Counted from the first letter of the stretch, positions 1 through 11,660 are shown. The stretch is 64,000 bases of DNA from Primulina eburnea (GCF_022965805.1 NC_133105.1:2356001-2420000), one strand, 5' to 3'. Numbers and translations: made by a program. The notes: generated by a model from the sequence alone, not told the origin.

Positions 1-739
1 GGGACCGACTCAAAGAGCTTCAGCATTAGCTGCTTTGAACTCGGCATTTAAATCCTCTCCATCTCCGAAAGCTGGTTTGGCCTCAAAGCCCAGGGGAGCA
101 AGCGGGGGTTCACAGAGAGCAGCTGCAGTGGCTGCTTTATCATCTGTTTTGACTGCCGAAAAGAAAGAAGATGTTTCTCCTTCCCGCTTGAATAGAAGTC
201 CAGCTGCAGGGACTAGTCCTCATGGTACTATAATCCTGCCCCTTCTAATGCGTAAATAGACTTTTAACATTAGCCAATTTAGTTCTTTGACCAAGATAGT
301 CACAATTCTTGCAGCTGCAGCGAAGTTTGAAGATTCTGCTGAGATTGAAAATTCCAAAGAAGTTGTGGAAGTCAAGGAATCTGAAACAATTGAACCTATC
401 ACAGAGACAAATGTGGAGGATTCAGGATCAAAGCCTGATATTGACCAGGACAAAAACAACACGGAAACCAGTCAAAGCACATTTAGTTATGAACAGCTCA
501 AGGCTAAATCTGACAACCCTGTGACTGGAATTGATTATAAGAGGAGAGAGGTTTGTAGCTTTCGATCCCTTAATCTGTCCCACTTCGGAATAATTCACTC
601 TGCTTATTGTAATGATCCATTTCAGGCTTATCTCTCTGACAAAGAATTCCAATTCGTACTGGAAATGACAAAAGACGCATTCTATAAGTTGCCTAAATGG
701 AAGCAGGACATGTATAAAAGAAAAGCCGATCTCTTCTAG
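1..739 (+). CDS. Villin, C-terminal end with headpiece (partial, gene enters from the left edge)
   Basis: Villins are cytoplasmic actin-binding proteins that bundle, cap and sever filaments; the C-terminal headpiece gives the second actin contact. The frame is open from base 2. I infer exons 1-224, about 315 (or 321)-550 and 626-739, with GT-AG introns 225-314 and 551-625. The second intron is 75 nt, has no stop and keeps frame, so a naive ORF reads through it. The first exon is the Ser/Ala/Pro-rich linker typical of plant villins. The middle exon is an acidic linker followed by the start of the headpiece ([18 protein letters not shown]). The last exon ends in [17 protein letters not shown] and TAG, the conserved headpiece end. 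The gelsolin repeats lie outside the window. Plant villins form several isovariants (VLN2/3/4/5), and I cannot assign one. The family call is firm; the first acceptor is ambiguous by 6 nt. Confidence 0.93.
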
Positions 740-1680
740 GACTCCATTGCTTCCCAAGTACTTTTCTCTCCACCCTTTGCAGATCTTGTTTCCTCTCTTT
801 CTATACTTCCAGCGCAACCTGATTTTATGAGGTCACATGACGCCTGGATTCCAATTCTTATATATTGGTGTCTGCCTTTGAAACATTTGTATTGGTTTGT
901 CATCTGTTGATTTCTTGGAGTCGTTGTCAACATCTTGGGTACATGCAGTATTGCAGTATATTTTGAAGATTGTTGTTCAAGGGCAAGAGACAGATTAAAT
1001 TCTTTAATTTGATTGTTATGCCAGAAGAGTTTGTGATTATTGAAGTTTTATTTATGTTTGGTGTTAAATAGTTATCTGTGTGTAAATGCTTGCATTGGCA
1101 AGGAATGTAGATGAAGTTGCTAAAAAAACCAGATGGATCGATTAAATTGTGAATGTTTTTGGGTTTTATGAGCTTCTCGAGACAAATTTGAGCAAGTATT
1201 GGTTTGATCCTGAAATATAAAATTGATTGGTTTGTTGTTATATTGAGTTCGACTTGCATATTGATTTTCTTGATCTTAAACACACTAGGCAATTTTTCGA
1301 TTAAGTTGAAAGTATCTAAAATTAAACGGAAATATAAACATTATCAAATTAATATTTAAATTACTTTTAGTAGAATTTATGAAACATGTTTTTTTTCTAT
1401 AGAATTTAATTCATGAATGCAGTTTTTAATAATTTAATTTTAGATAATAATTTTTGTCTTATGGATTAGTTAAATGTAGTCAATAGGAACCAGCCGTCCA
1501 AAGGGGAGATTTGGATCTCATGTCGTTTGCCCCGTTCAAGGTTAAGTAGGTGCAGTTTTTGTTTTCGCATTTTGGGTATTTAAAAAAGAATTTCGATCTT
1601 CCTATATATAAAGAGAGTATTTGGGAGATATTTTTTATATTTTAAAGTGAGTTTTTTAGAGATTATTTTAACACAAAATT
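740..1680. other. Villin 3' flank, no gene seen
   Basis: AT-rich sequence downstream of the villin stop. It presumably holds the 3' UTR to about 1000 and then non-coding DNA. I see no credible coding exon or RNA gene on either strand. Confidence 0.5.
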
Positions 1681-1840
1681 CTTGTGAAATGATCTCAATA
1701 ATTAATTTTGTGAGATACATATTTTATTTGGACCTATTCGTGAAAAACTATTATATTTATGTTAAAAATATTATTTTTTTATTATAAATATAGATGAAAT
1801 TGACTCATATCAATAATAAAGATCCGTCGGACCTTAGATC
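1681..1840 (+). repeat. Diverged copy of the ~170-bp GTGAGAC-ended repeat
   Basis: The order of landmarks matches the better copies at 2416 and 8198: a TTGTG...TCTCA start, a TTTTATTTGG block, a TATTATTTTTTTATT block and AAAGATCCGT near the end. It has many substitutions, so it is an old copy. Confidence 0.5.
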
Positions 1841-2415
1841 TATTCTTATTTTAAAGTAAGTGATAAGAAAAAGAAGAAGTGTTTGAAAATAAAAGTTTAA
1901 AAACTAATACAAGCAAAAGTTTGAGTGTGTGGAGAAATTTTTTTTCCAAACTTATTTTTTTAGTAAAATGAGAAAAATATCATTAAACTATGTAACATTT
2001 ATTTTTTAAATTATCTAAATTTTGATACTTACACAATCGAAAATGAATTTATATGATCTTTAATATTTTGTGTCAAAATTAATTTTTTTATAACATGAAT
2101 ATGTGAAAAATTATATAAGATTAATTAAAAAAATTAAATGAAAAATTGTATAAATGCACATAAAAAAGTATGAAAATGAAAATTATATAAAAATGCATTA
2201 TATATTTTAAAAAAATTAATTTTTGTAATATAATATCATTGAAGGTTTATGAATTCCGTTAGAAAATCTTAAATTCATGTATAAATAAAATTTAATTTTT
2301 TAAAATATCTAATAATATTTTTAAAAATTGAGAACAATTGTAAAATTATGATAAAGTTTTTAAGCATACAAATATTAAATAGTAATTTTAAACTATTAAA
2401 CGAAAGGACAAAAAT
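1841..2415. other. AT-rich intergenic DNA
   Basis: Very AT-rich spacer with short poly-A and poly-T tracts. Nothing recognisable on either strand. Confidence 0.5.
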
Positions 2416-2582
2416 TTGTGTGAGACTGGTCTCACGGATCTTATTTATGAGACTGATCTTTTATTTGGGTCACCCACGAAAAATATTACTTTTTATGCTA
2501 AGAATATTATTTTTTATTGTGAATATGGGTAGGGTTAACTCGTCTCACAGATAAAGATCCGTGAGACAGTCTCACATGAGAC
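2416..2582 (+). repeat. ~170-bp GTGAGAC-ended short interspersed repeat
   Basis: Good copy of the family that recurs through this window. It starts TTGTGTGAGACTGGTCTCAC, has a central TATTACTTTTTATGCTAAGA block and ends GTGAGACAGTCTCAC. Both ends are near-palindromes of the form GTGAGACNGTCTCAC. There is no coding capacity. It looks like a MITE-like non-autonomous element, but I found no clear target duplication. Confidence 0.75.
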
Positions 2583-2808
2583 ACACTCAGAACAGAATTA
2601 GGAAAAAAAAAACATCTCAAACTTGTTTATGATTTTAAGTTAAAAATTACAAAAAATTGAAACAAAACAGAAGTTGATATTCACAAATATTCCAAAGTAC
2701 TCCCGGCTGTTTTCTAGAAGCTATCCCCAAAAAGGTGGGTGGGATCTAAATTAAATTGACGTAAACGTGAAAAGAAAATGTTTGTAGACAATATTAAAAG
2801 TAGAGTGA

Positions 2809-2982
2809 GTCTCATGTGAGACCGTCTCACGGGTCATAATCCGTGAGACGGGTCAACCCTACCCATATTCACAATAAAAAGTAATACTCTTAGCATAAAA
2901 AGTAATACTTTTTCATGGGTGACCCAAATAAGAGATCCGTCTCACAAATAAGACCCATGAGACCGTCTCATACAAGTTTTTG
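2809..2982 (-). repeat. ~170-bp GTGAGAC-ended repeat, inverted copy
   Basis: Reverse-complement copy of the element at 2416, only 230 bp away, so the two copies form an inverted pair. Both GTGAGAC/GTCTCAC ends and the AAAAAGTAATACT core are intact. Confidence 0.75.
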
Positions 2983-3185
2983 TCTTAAAAGTAAAGGCCT
3001 GCAGAATTTTTTTTTTTTAAAAACTTGCATTTTCGAAATATCATTTAAACGTATCGTAATTATCTATAACATTTAAAAACGATCTTAAATATTTGACATT
3101 AAAATCGTGCGGTTTAAAATAGCCATAAACAAATAAAAATCTTAAAATCATCGACGTGTAAAAATATTCTTCTCCTTTCAATCTC

Positions 3186-3960
3186 ATAAATCATAATGCG
3201 GAAAACATGTGGTCCTCGGGTTATGTCACCGCACCAGGTCTGCCTACTCAGAGTTCGGCACCTCCAGTCTCCTCATCATGAAGCTCACCTGCATCACACA
3301 CGCCTAGTGAGTCTAAAGACTCAACACACCAGTACCATGAATAACAAGTACATATACATAGCACACAACAGTGAAAAATATCATACTCAACATACCTTTC
3401 ATGAACTTTAAAAGCTTAATGTAAACGTATCGTGAAAAATCATATCGTGTTATGTCATCTTATGTCGTCATATACGTGTCAAATCATGTCATCATATACG
3501 TGTCAAAACATGTCATCTCATGTCATCATATACGTGTCAAAACAGCTCATCGTGTCATCATAAACTTAAACATTTTCTTTTAATTGAATTCAGTTCATTA
3601 GTTGTGACTTTCGTATCAGCTCTATCGTATCAGCTCTATCGATGGATCCATCTACGTATAACCACGGTATCGGGCGGCGAGGGACATCAGCGACAGCATT
3701 ACCCGTCCACTGAGCCCGGGCCTCAGCTCATCATATCATGTCAATGGAAATACGATCGTCGGGCTCTCTCTGGGGCCTTCTCCCGTAAACGGGCTCCCTC
3801 TGGGGCCTTTTCCCTCACGATATCTCCTAATCATATCATCGTATACATATACATCGTCAGTCACAACCAATTCACATCCTTCAAAAATAGCATCATAATC
3901 ATCACTTAATAAAACATGCATATACGTAACTTTTTCTTTTAAACCAAGCATGCACCGTAT
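3186..3960. mobile_element. Retrotransposon-like remnant (possible LTR)
   Basis: This block has clearly higher GC than its flanks and no long ORF. It holds GGTCCTCGGGTTA, GCCTACTCAG..TTCGGCACCT, CTCTCTGGGGCCTTCTCC (nearly repeated at 3790) and a CGTATCAGCTCTAT direct repeat at 3615-3640. Many of the same phrases recur in the same order at 30807-31210, so this is a dispersed repeat. The composition and Pro-rich pseudo-coding look resemble LTRs of plant Ty3/gypsy elements, but I see no second LTR, primer site or pol, so LTR origin is an inference. A short tandem array (TCATATACGTGTCAAA, three units) sits at about 3467-3545. Confidence 0.4.
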
Positions 3961-4030
3961 TTATTATAATTTCATAAAAATTCATAAACATGATGCATAA
4001 ACATTTAAAACGTGATAAAATGTGCTCTTA

Positions 4031-5219
4031 GGCTTTTTTAAAAAAATATTATAAATTAAAAAAATCTTTATAAAAATGTTGCAAATTGAGAGCATTTACA
4101 AAACTAGTACAATCCGTAATTCACTGCACCGGATTCTAACAGCGACGGTTAATAACCGTCGCACATAGCGACGGTTTTATAATCCGTCGCCCACAGCGAC
4201 GGCTTAACACCCGTCGCACATAGAGACAGTTTAATAATCCGTCGCTATTTGCGACGGTTATTAACGCGCTGTTAGAATCCGGTGCAGTCTAGCACGGATT
4301 CTCCGTGCCCCCTTTCCTTTTTATTTATTTATTTTTTTTTAAATAAGTCTGAATCCGGTGCAGTGAAATGTGGATTGTATTAGTTTTATAAACATTTTCA
4401 TTTTACAACATTTTTATAATATTTTTTAAAAAAGCCGACAAAATATTGCATGATATTACAGTAAATAATAATATTGACGACGTGCGATTAATGTACGCCG
4501 TTATTGTCAAGTGCACACCGTTAAAAGTAATATGTGCAGCGTGCTTTTATATGACAGAAATAACGGCGTGCATTAAAAGCGAGCTACAGATAGTAATATC
4601 CGTAGAATGCATTTATGTGTTCTGTTAAAATAACAATGCAATTTTCGCAGCGCACAATAAAGACACGCTGTTAATAATATTATTAACAGGGTGCATGTTT
4701 ATATGCGTTGTTGTTAATAATAAAAAAATTTTAAAAAAATTGTCTCTAGACATTAACGGCGTATATTAATCGCACGCCGTCAATATTATTATTTACAGTA
4801 ATATCATGCAATATTTTGTCGGCTTTTTTTAAAATATTATAAATTAAATAAAACATTATAAAAATGTTGTAAAATGAAAGTGTTTATAAAACTAGTACAA
4901 TCTGCATTTCACTGCACCGGATTCAGACTTATTTAAATAAAAATAAAAAAAATAAAAAGGTGGCACGGAGAATCAAGAGCGACGGTTAATAACCGTAGCC
5001 AATAGCGACGGATTAGTAAACCGTCGTTATGAACGACGGGTGTTAAGCTGTCGCTGTGGGCGACGGATTATAGAACAGTCGCTATTGGCGACGGATATTA
5101 ACCGTCGCTGTTAGAATCCGGTGCAGTGAATTACGAATTGTACTAGTTTTATAAATGCTCTCGATTTGCAACATTTTTATAAAGATTTTTTTAATTTATA
5201 ATATTTTTAAAAAAAGCCC
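4031..5219. mobile_element. Foldback element with ~475-bp inverted arms and CACTG-type internal ends
   Basis: The sequence from 4031 to about 4509 is repeated as its reverse complement from about 4749 to 5219, leaving a loop of about 240 bp. Ends are GGCTTTTTT... and ...AAAAAAGCC. Each arm contains a smaller palindromic module bounded by CACTGCACCGGATTC and GAATCCGGTGCAGTG (4122-4365 and 4910-5128). These modules are filled with repeats of GCGACGG/CCGTCGC, for example GCGACGGTTAATAACCGTCGC. The CACTG termini and subterminal short repeats resemble CACTA (CMC/EnSpm) elements. No transposase is present, so it is non-autonomous. The loop repeats a second theme (ACGGCGTGC, GCACGCCGT). Confidence 0.75.
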
Positions 5220-5360
5220 GACTTAAATTTGTCTTCCTTGTACCTTCATAAATTATATTTATATATAAAAAATCTTTATTAAACTCGTCTTCAAATCTAT
5301 CTTTTTAGCAGGAAACCAGCAACTCTCTTTCTAACAACTCTCTCTTTTTTGAGAGGAGGA

Positions 5361-5637
5361 AGTCTCATGTGAGACCGTTTTACGGATCTTAATCTGTGAG
5401 ACTGGTCAATCTTATCTATATTCATAATAAAAAGTAATACTCTTATCATAAAATGTAATATTTTTTCATGGATGACCCAAATAAGAGATTCGTCTCACAA
5501 ATACGACTCGTGAGAGCGTCTCATACAAGTTTTTGCTTTTTAAGAGTCATGAGATCGTCTGAAGGATCTTAATATGTGAGACGGGTCAACACTACCGATA
5601 TTCACAATAAAAAGTAATACTATTAACATAAACATAT
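5361..5637 (-). repeat. Two GTGAGAC-ended repeats in tandem (second one truncated)
   Basis: 5361-5534 is a complete reverse-orientation copy (AGTCTCATGTGAGACCG... to ...CATACAAGTTTTT). A second, truncated copy in the same orientation follows at about 5541-5637 and keeps only one half. Confidence 0.7.
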
Positions 5638-6402
5638 ATTGTTTTTGGAATTCTGGATTAAATAATATTTAATCACTATATGTTAATATTCAATTGAAAA
5701 TGTGAAATTCTATATTTTCTTAATAAATAAATAATCTGAACCATAGCTAGGGTTCACAATAGCAGCCGAAGATGTTAAATCCTCAGAAACAAACAAACAA
5801 AAATGCACAACTCCAATACAGTGCACAATTCAACTTTCTCTTCTCCACATGATTAATTTATTCAATTACTGGCTAAAAGCAACGATATGTGTCATAATTT
5901 TAATTGATTGCTTGCCAAAGAAATCATTAAGTACACGGAAACTTGATGATTAAAGTTTCAACAATAAACAATTAATGATGAATAAAAAGAAAAAAAATTA
6001 TAAATAGAGAATTGATTTGTAGTATAAAAATATATAAGGATGATTTAATTAATATCGATTTATATAATTGAGACTAAATTTAGAGTTGTAATGTGTTAAT
6101 AAAGGTTAATGAGATCCTATCTATGTGGGCACTACCCTCATTTTATTTCAACAAGAAAGATCTTGACACACATACAATTTCAAAAAAAAAAAGTGGGTCC
6201 TATATATGCATGGACAAATCTTGACCATACATTCTATCATGGGAACAATGTCCACAAAGATAGGATGAAATAAACCGGTTAATAAATTAGAAAGTCCCCG
6301 GTTTGATATTTTTCAATGATATAAACTCCCAATCACACCAATCTCTATGACTCGCAGAAAATATTTCGTTTCTGGATAGAAAGTCTCTTCATCCTCGATC
6401 AA
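5638..6402. other. 5' flank of the first glucosyltransferase gene
   Basis: AT-rich sequence without coding exons, presumably the promoter region of the gene at 6403. A TATA-like site lies at 6320-6325; no other control element can be supported. Confidence 0.4.
6320..6325 (+). promoter_or_regulatory. Candidate TATA box of UGT copy 1
   Basis: TATAAA lies 78 nt upstream of the ATG at 6403. The related third copy has a TATATATAA block at the equivalent distance, which supports both as core promoter sites. No mapped start site is available. Confidence 0.4.
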
Positions 6403-7791
6403 ATGGGAAGCTTGCTCAATCAAAATGACGAACCAGCTCAAGTTGCGGTGATAATGGTGCCATTTCCAGCTCAAGGGCATCTCAATCAGCTTATGCAACT
6501 CTCTTGCTTGCTATCCAAATATGGTCTTCAAGTACACTACATCGGATTTTCCGTCCACAATCGCCAGGCCAGACTTCGTGTCAATGGATTAAATCCTCAG
6601 GATTTATCCAAGATCCGTTTTCATGACATCCCAACTCCAACTTTTGAATCTCCTCCTCCAAAACCTGATTCTTCCAACAAATTCCCGGGGCAGCTCCAAC
6701 CGGCGTGGGACGCCTCGTTGAGCCAACGACAACCGATTTTTGAATTCCTTCGAGGAATTGCCATGAAATATAGAAGGGTTGTAGTTGTGCACGACCCTTT
6801 GATGGCTTTTGTAGTCCAGGATGTTTCATCCATACCCAATGCAGAATCCTATGTTTTCAACTGTATATCTGCCTTTTCACAGGCAGCTTTTATCTACGAG
6901 AAAATGGGGAAACGGTTCCCGCTCGAGATTCCAAAAGAGGTACCGGTTTTTGAAGGATGTTGTTCAGACGAGATCATTACTTTTGCAGCTCTGCAACAAG
7001 AGCCTTTGAAGTATAGAGCTGGAGATATATACAACACCTCCAGATTGATAGAAGGGCCTTATTTGGACCTTTTGGCGGATAAAGACATTGTTGGTGATAG
7101 AAAAAGTTGGGCCATTGGACCAATACTCCCCCCCAACATACGTTCACGTGATAGCCCACCAAAATGTTTACAGTGGCTCGATCAACAGAAGCCGAATTCT
7201 GTTATCTATGTATCATTTGGGACTACAACTTCTCTTTCGGATGAAGAGATAAAAGAGCTGGCGTTGGGATTAGAACAAAGCAGACATAAGTTTATCTGGG
7301 TTCTAAGAGATGCGGATAAAGGAGACATTTTTACTGGAGAAACGAGGCGAGCAGAACTACCAAAAGGGTTCGAAGAGAGGGTGGAAGGGGTTGGAATTGT
7401 GGTGAGAGATTGGGCGCCACAGCCGGAAATTCTTTCTCATCCTGCGACAGGTGGGTTCATGAGCCACTGCGGATGGAATTCATGCATGGAAAGTGTTATA
7501 ATGGGTGTGCCAATAGCCGCCTGGCCAATGCATTCAGACCAACCTAGAAACGCTTTCCTGATAAGCGAGATACTGAAAGTGGGGATTGTTGTGAGGAAAT
7601 GGGGTTCCATTGGAGAAATGGTGAAGGCTTCAAGTATTGAGAATGCGGTGAAGAGATTGATGGCATCAGAAGAAGGGGAAGAGATAAGGAAGCGGGCTGA
7701 GAAATTGGGTGTTGCCATACGACAGGCGACTGAAGAAGGTGGCGATTCTCGACTCGCGCTGGATTCATTTATCGCTCATATCACTAGGTAG
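6403..7791 (+). CDS. Zeatin O-glucosyltransferase-like UGT (UGT93 type), copy 1, intact
   Basis: Family-1 UDP-glycosyltransferase, 462 aa, intronless, starting at an ATG in the phrase MGSLLNQND that the third copy shares. The N-terminal domain has VPFPAQGHLNQL with the catalytic His (H26), and VVVVHDPLMA with the likely partner Asp (D131). The C-terminal domain has the 44-residue PSPG sugar-donor box at residues 337-380, starting WAPQPEILSH, with HCGWNS and a final Gln (MHSDQ) that usually goes with UDP-glucose. GDIYNTSRLIEGPY, FGTTTSLSDE and MSHCGWNSC match zeatin O-glucosyl/xylosyltransferases. Known members transfer a sugar from UDP-sugar to the side-chain hydroxyl of zeatin, giving reversible cytokinin storage forms. 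The acceptor here is inferred; related UGTs act on other hydroxyls. First of three tandem copies. Confidence 0.9.
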   Translation: MGSLLNQNDEPAQVAVIMVPFPAQGHLNQLMQLSCLLSKYGLQVHYIGFSVHNRQARLRVNGLNPQDLSKIRFHDIPTPTFESPPPKPDSSNKFPGQLQPAWDASLSQRQPIFEFLRGIAMKYRRVVVVHDPLMAFVVQDVSSIPNAESYVFNCISAFSQAAFIYEKMGKRFPLEIPKEVPVFEGCCSDEIITFAALQQEPLKYRAGDIYNTSRLIEGPYLDLLADKDIVGDRKSWAIGPILPPNIRSRDSPPKCLQWLDQQKPNSVIYVSFGTTTSLSDEEIKELALGLEQSRHKFIWVLRDADKGDIFTGETRRAELPKGFEERVEGVGIVVRDWAPQPEILSHPATGGFMSHCGWNSCMESVIMGVPIAAWPMHSDQPRNAFLISEILKVGIVVRKWGSIGEMVKASSIENAVKRLMASEEGEEIRKRAEKLGVAIRQATEEGGDSRLALDSFIAHITR

Positions 7792-8197
7792 ATTTATTAC
7801 AACTAAAAATAGCAAAAAATGTCCTCTTGTTTTGTCAATTATGTGATTTGCTCCGGTAAGTTAGGTCGTGTTTGACTTTTTAATTTTTAGTGTTATTATG
7901 ATCTCAGGAATATTGACGTGTGTAATACTATTTTAGCAATTCATAAAAAAAAATAATCAATAGTCAAATCACAACCTAACTTATAACTCAAAATCCGAAT
8001 TTATAAATATAATGATCAAAGCACGAACAATACAAATTTAGAGGACTATTTTTCTATTTTAGGGATGATCTTTAGGGTTTTTTCCTTCTTCTGTTAAAAA
8101 GCTGTGTCAGAAAAGAAAAAAAAATTAAACAACTGGGTTTCTCTGTGTTGGTTTGAGTTGGGGTGTCAAAAATAACATGTATTGTAAACTTGGCAAA
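7792..8197. other. 3' flank of UGT copy 1
   Basis: AT-rich spacer holding the presumed 3' UTR. I see no gene. Confidence 0.4.
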
Positions 8198-8368
8198 AAC
8201 TTGTGTGAGACGGTCTCACGGGTCGTATTTGTGAGACGGATCTCTTATTTGGGTCACCCATGAAAAAAGTATTACTTTTTATGCTGAGAGTATTATTTTT
8301 ATTGTGAATATGGGTAGGGTTGACCGGTCTCACGGAGTATGACCCGTGAGACGGTCTCACAGGAGACT
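8198..8368 (+). repeat. ~170-bp GTGAGAC-ended repeat, best-preserved copy
   Basis: Near-consensus copy. It opens TTGTGTGAGACGGTCTCACG and closes GTGAGACGGTCTCAC, both perfect GTGAGAC-G-GTCTCAC palindromes. The core reads GGGTCACCCATGAAAAA and TATTGTGAATATGGGTAGGG. Confidence 0.8.
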
Positions 8369-9231
8369 CACTCTGTAACTTTATTCGAGTAGACTCGAAT
8401 AATATTTGTTTAGAGTCGAGAGTTTCAAGTTTGAATCAGATAGGATTGGACTTAAAATCTGAAATGAAAAAAATAATTTGAGTTCAAGTCAATTCAAGTA
8501 GATATGAGATGATTCGATTTTTTAATGGATATTTTTATATAGAATAATAAAGATTAGCTATATTTTATATATTGTATTTAAAAATTATTATTATATATCA
8601 ATATCATACATTTGTATAGTGTAATATTTATTTTATAAAATTATTATTTTTTGAAATAATTGTGTATTTTGTGTAGAAACATTTTTTATGATTTCACTTT
8701 CAAATTTGTTCACTCTATATTCATTTATTATTGCTTTGATGCAACGCTTGGGTTCCATGTATTTATATATTTTAAAATTTTTAATTTTTTATTTATATCA
8801 TAAGATTGGTTAAGGGATTAATTATGGGTTTTGACTCGAAATTAAATTTTATATCATGATTTAAGTTGCCTGAATATCTTATATAGTGCTGATTGCACAT
8901 CTCATGGGTACACGAAGAACTGACAAATTTTTAAATTGGGGTGAAAATAAAAATTATAAGAAAAAACTCATAAATTGAATCAAATCTTCATAAGGTGAAT
9001 TCACTCTATTCATATGGACCAGCTGGTTTCTGTCTAGCCAAATACTCCAGGCGACCATTGCAAATTGGCTAAATCTTCTACCCTTTCATATAAGATTAAC
9101 CAATGCCAAATATCCATTAATGATCAGCCTTTAAAACAAGATAATAAAAGCCATAAAACGTACTCTTTCCCTGCAACTCAGAAAATATTTCTTCTCCGGA
9201 CAAGAAAAGTAACTTCATCTTTCCACTGCAA
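8369..9231. other. AT-rich spacer between UGT copies 1 and 2
   Basis: No gene seen. The last ~150 bp before 9232 resemble the 5' flank of the other UGT copies (CTCAGAAAATATTTCTTCTCCGG; compare CTCGCAGAAAATATTTCGTT at 6352), so the duplication includes part of the promoter. Confidence 0.45.
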
Positions 9232-9840
9232 ATGGGAAAAGCTTGCTCAATCAAAATGACAAAGAAGGGAATTAAAGTTGCAGTAATATTGGTGACATTC
9301 CCTGCTCAAGGGCATCTCAATCAGCTCATGCAAACTCTCTTGCTTGCTATCCAAATATGGGCTTCCAGTGCACTCACTACATCGGATCTTCCATCCACAA
9401 TCGCCAGGCCAGATCACTTCGTGTCAGTGGATTAAATATATCTAAGATCCATTTTCATGACATCCCAATTCCAAGTTTTGAATCTCATTCTCCAAATCCT
9501 GATTCTTCCTGCAAGCTCCCCGTGCAGCTCCAACCGGCCTGGGACGTCTCGTTGAGCCAGAGACAGCCGATTTTTGAATTCCTGCAAGGAATTGCCACGA
9601 AATCTAAGAGGGCGGTAGTGTTTCATGATTCTTTAACGGCTTCTGTTGTCCAGGATGTTGTCTCCGCACCTAATGCAGAATCCTACGTTTTCAACTCTAT
9701 ACTACCTTTACTAAAGCAGCTTATACCTTGGGAAACATAGGGAAACTGTTCCATAGCTCAAAGAAATTTCAAATGGTGTGCATCAAATTATATCATGAAT
9801 TTTGTAGTTATATGATAAACTTGAATCTTCTAGATATTTT

Positions 9841-10100
9841 AAAAAAATTTTGTTTTTGAAGGTAAACTGCTTCATTAAAATGTCAAATATAGATCATGTT
9901 CTATAGCTTTCAACAACCAAGTAGGATAATCACCTGATACTTAATCTAAATTAGACAAGTAAATCAAAGTATTTTGAGCTAAAAGATGAGCTACTACATT
10001 GACAAATATCTTCATATGGTGAATCGATAGGGAATTATGCTAATGAAGCATAAATTGAATCTCCAAAGCTAAAGCACCGACTGATCCCGATTCTTCTTCA
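9841..10100 (-). mobile_element. LINE remnant (RNase H-like tail) inside UGT copy 2
   Basis: On the minus strand, one frame reads NVVAHLLAQNTL, then after a stop DYPTWLLKAIEHDL. This is the pattern of the C-terminal RVT_3/RNase H-like domain of plant L1-type LINEs (N..AH.LA... followed by P.WL). A T-run at 9841 lies where the 3' poly-A of a minus-strand insertion would be. It has several stops and is dead. Family assignment rests on a short motif. Confidence 0.5.
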
Positions 10101-11345
10101 AGTTATTTTATTTTATCATATTGGTGTTTATTTTATATTGTTATCCATTATTTTTTCATTATCTTGAGTCATTAACTTTTATCTTGTGCTAATTTGAATT
10201 AATTTTTATAATATTTGCAAATTTGAACAAAAGATGAAAAAACTAAATTTTGAAGATAATGTGATTTTACTAGACTTTCAAAATAAACAAAATAGTATAA
10301 ATAAGAAAATAAAAGAGCAAAAGTAAATTTTTACTCTACTTCCTTTTAAAACACAATGTAAGTAAGGGAAAAGGAGAAAGAAAATAGGAAATGAAATTTG
10401 GGCTTTTGGGATATTGACCATTTAAGGTCATAAGAAATAAAAGGTGAACATGGGCACAAACAAAGAGAGAAGAGGGAGGAGGCAGAACATTACGTACAAT
10501 AGCAAAGAGGAAGAGAATGAGAATTTGGAAGAATGACAACACAACTTTCTCTTAACAACTCGGAGGAATGAAGGTGAGGAGGAATAGAATTTCACGTGAA
10601 AAATCGCGATAATGATGCTGAAATTTTCTTATTTCTTCTTAGATTTATTATGATGAATTCAAACATTATTTTGTTTGATATTTGGTTATATTTTCAATAT
10701 ATTATTTTTTTCGATTTACTTGTTAATTGATGTTGACTTAATATTTCTTGTTACTAGCATTATCACATGTTTACATGTCTTTTGATTAATCATGAATAAG
10801 AAGAAAATTAATTAAATATAGCAACAAAGACGTCAATCAACACATGGGTAAACTGACTAAAAATAGTATTTGATTTCAACGTGCGGTTTTAGGTAAAAAC
10901 TATATTCCGCAAAAATTCAATGCATTTAAATCTAATTAAATTCAATTAAGAATAATAGGTATGTTAGATTTAAATAGGTTCATTAACTCGGAGAATCATT
11001 TAATAAATAAATTGGGGATTTCATTGTGATTGTCAATAATTAAATAATTAATTGATTTAACGTGTTTCATTATAGTAGAATTCAGTATCGTTGTGTGTCT
11101 TAGTATTTTATTTAAAGTTGAATCTGTCATTGATTTTTGAATCCGTCGTTTTTTATTACAGTTATATTATTTAATAGTTTAGATTAATAATTCTTACATC
11201 TTCCTTTTATTTTTTTGTCTAGCTTAAGTTAAGTGACAAAATAAAAATGATAGTAATTAAATATTAGTTTACGTGAGATTTATACTTAAACTCATCCTCT
11301 GTTTGCTATAACTTGACATAGTCTATTGTTTGATTTATTTCTTCG
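10101..11345. other. AT-rich DNA inserted in UGT copy 2
   Basis: About 1.2 kb with no credible ORF on either strand. It probably belongs to the inserted element that splits the pseudogene, but I could not find its ends. Confidence 0.35.
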
Positions 11346-11660
11346 ACGATCACTCTACAATCTGAGCCTTCACAGTACAGAGCTGGAGACATATACTCCA
11401 CCTCCAGGTTAATAGGACCTTACTTGGACGTTATGGTGAATAGAGAGATTGCCAGTGATAGAAAAATTGGGCTATTGGACCAATAATCCCAACCAATTTC
11501 CATTCACGTTACATCCCACCGAAATGTTTACAGTGGTTTGATCAATAGATTCCTTCAGCAATATTTGGCACAACTCTAATTCGTTTCCTACCTTAGAGTG
11601 TACAATAAAAGATAAAATTTTGAAAATAATACATGAGAGGGGCTAAGAGCAAAGATCTCT

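Larger units (their letters stand above)
9232..11580 (+). pseudogene. Zeatin O-glucosyltransferase-like UGT, copy 2, broken
   Basis: Closely similar at DNA level to copies 1 and 3, but destroyed. A 2-nt insertion just after the ATG (9232-9246) shifts frame. A second shift lies at about 9345-9365, between the GHLNQLMQ segment and the HYIGSS segment. Homology then runs in one frame (HDSLTASVVQDV retained) to about 9740, and the match stops at about 9785. It resumes at about 11346-11580 with the counterpart of the AGDIY...GPYLD...IGPI..CLQW stretch, which carries more indels and a stop, and then ends abruptly. The ~1.56 kb between holds unrelated AT-rich DNA and a LINE remnant. The last third, including the PSPG box, is missing; the provirus begins there. 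Confidence 0.88.
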
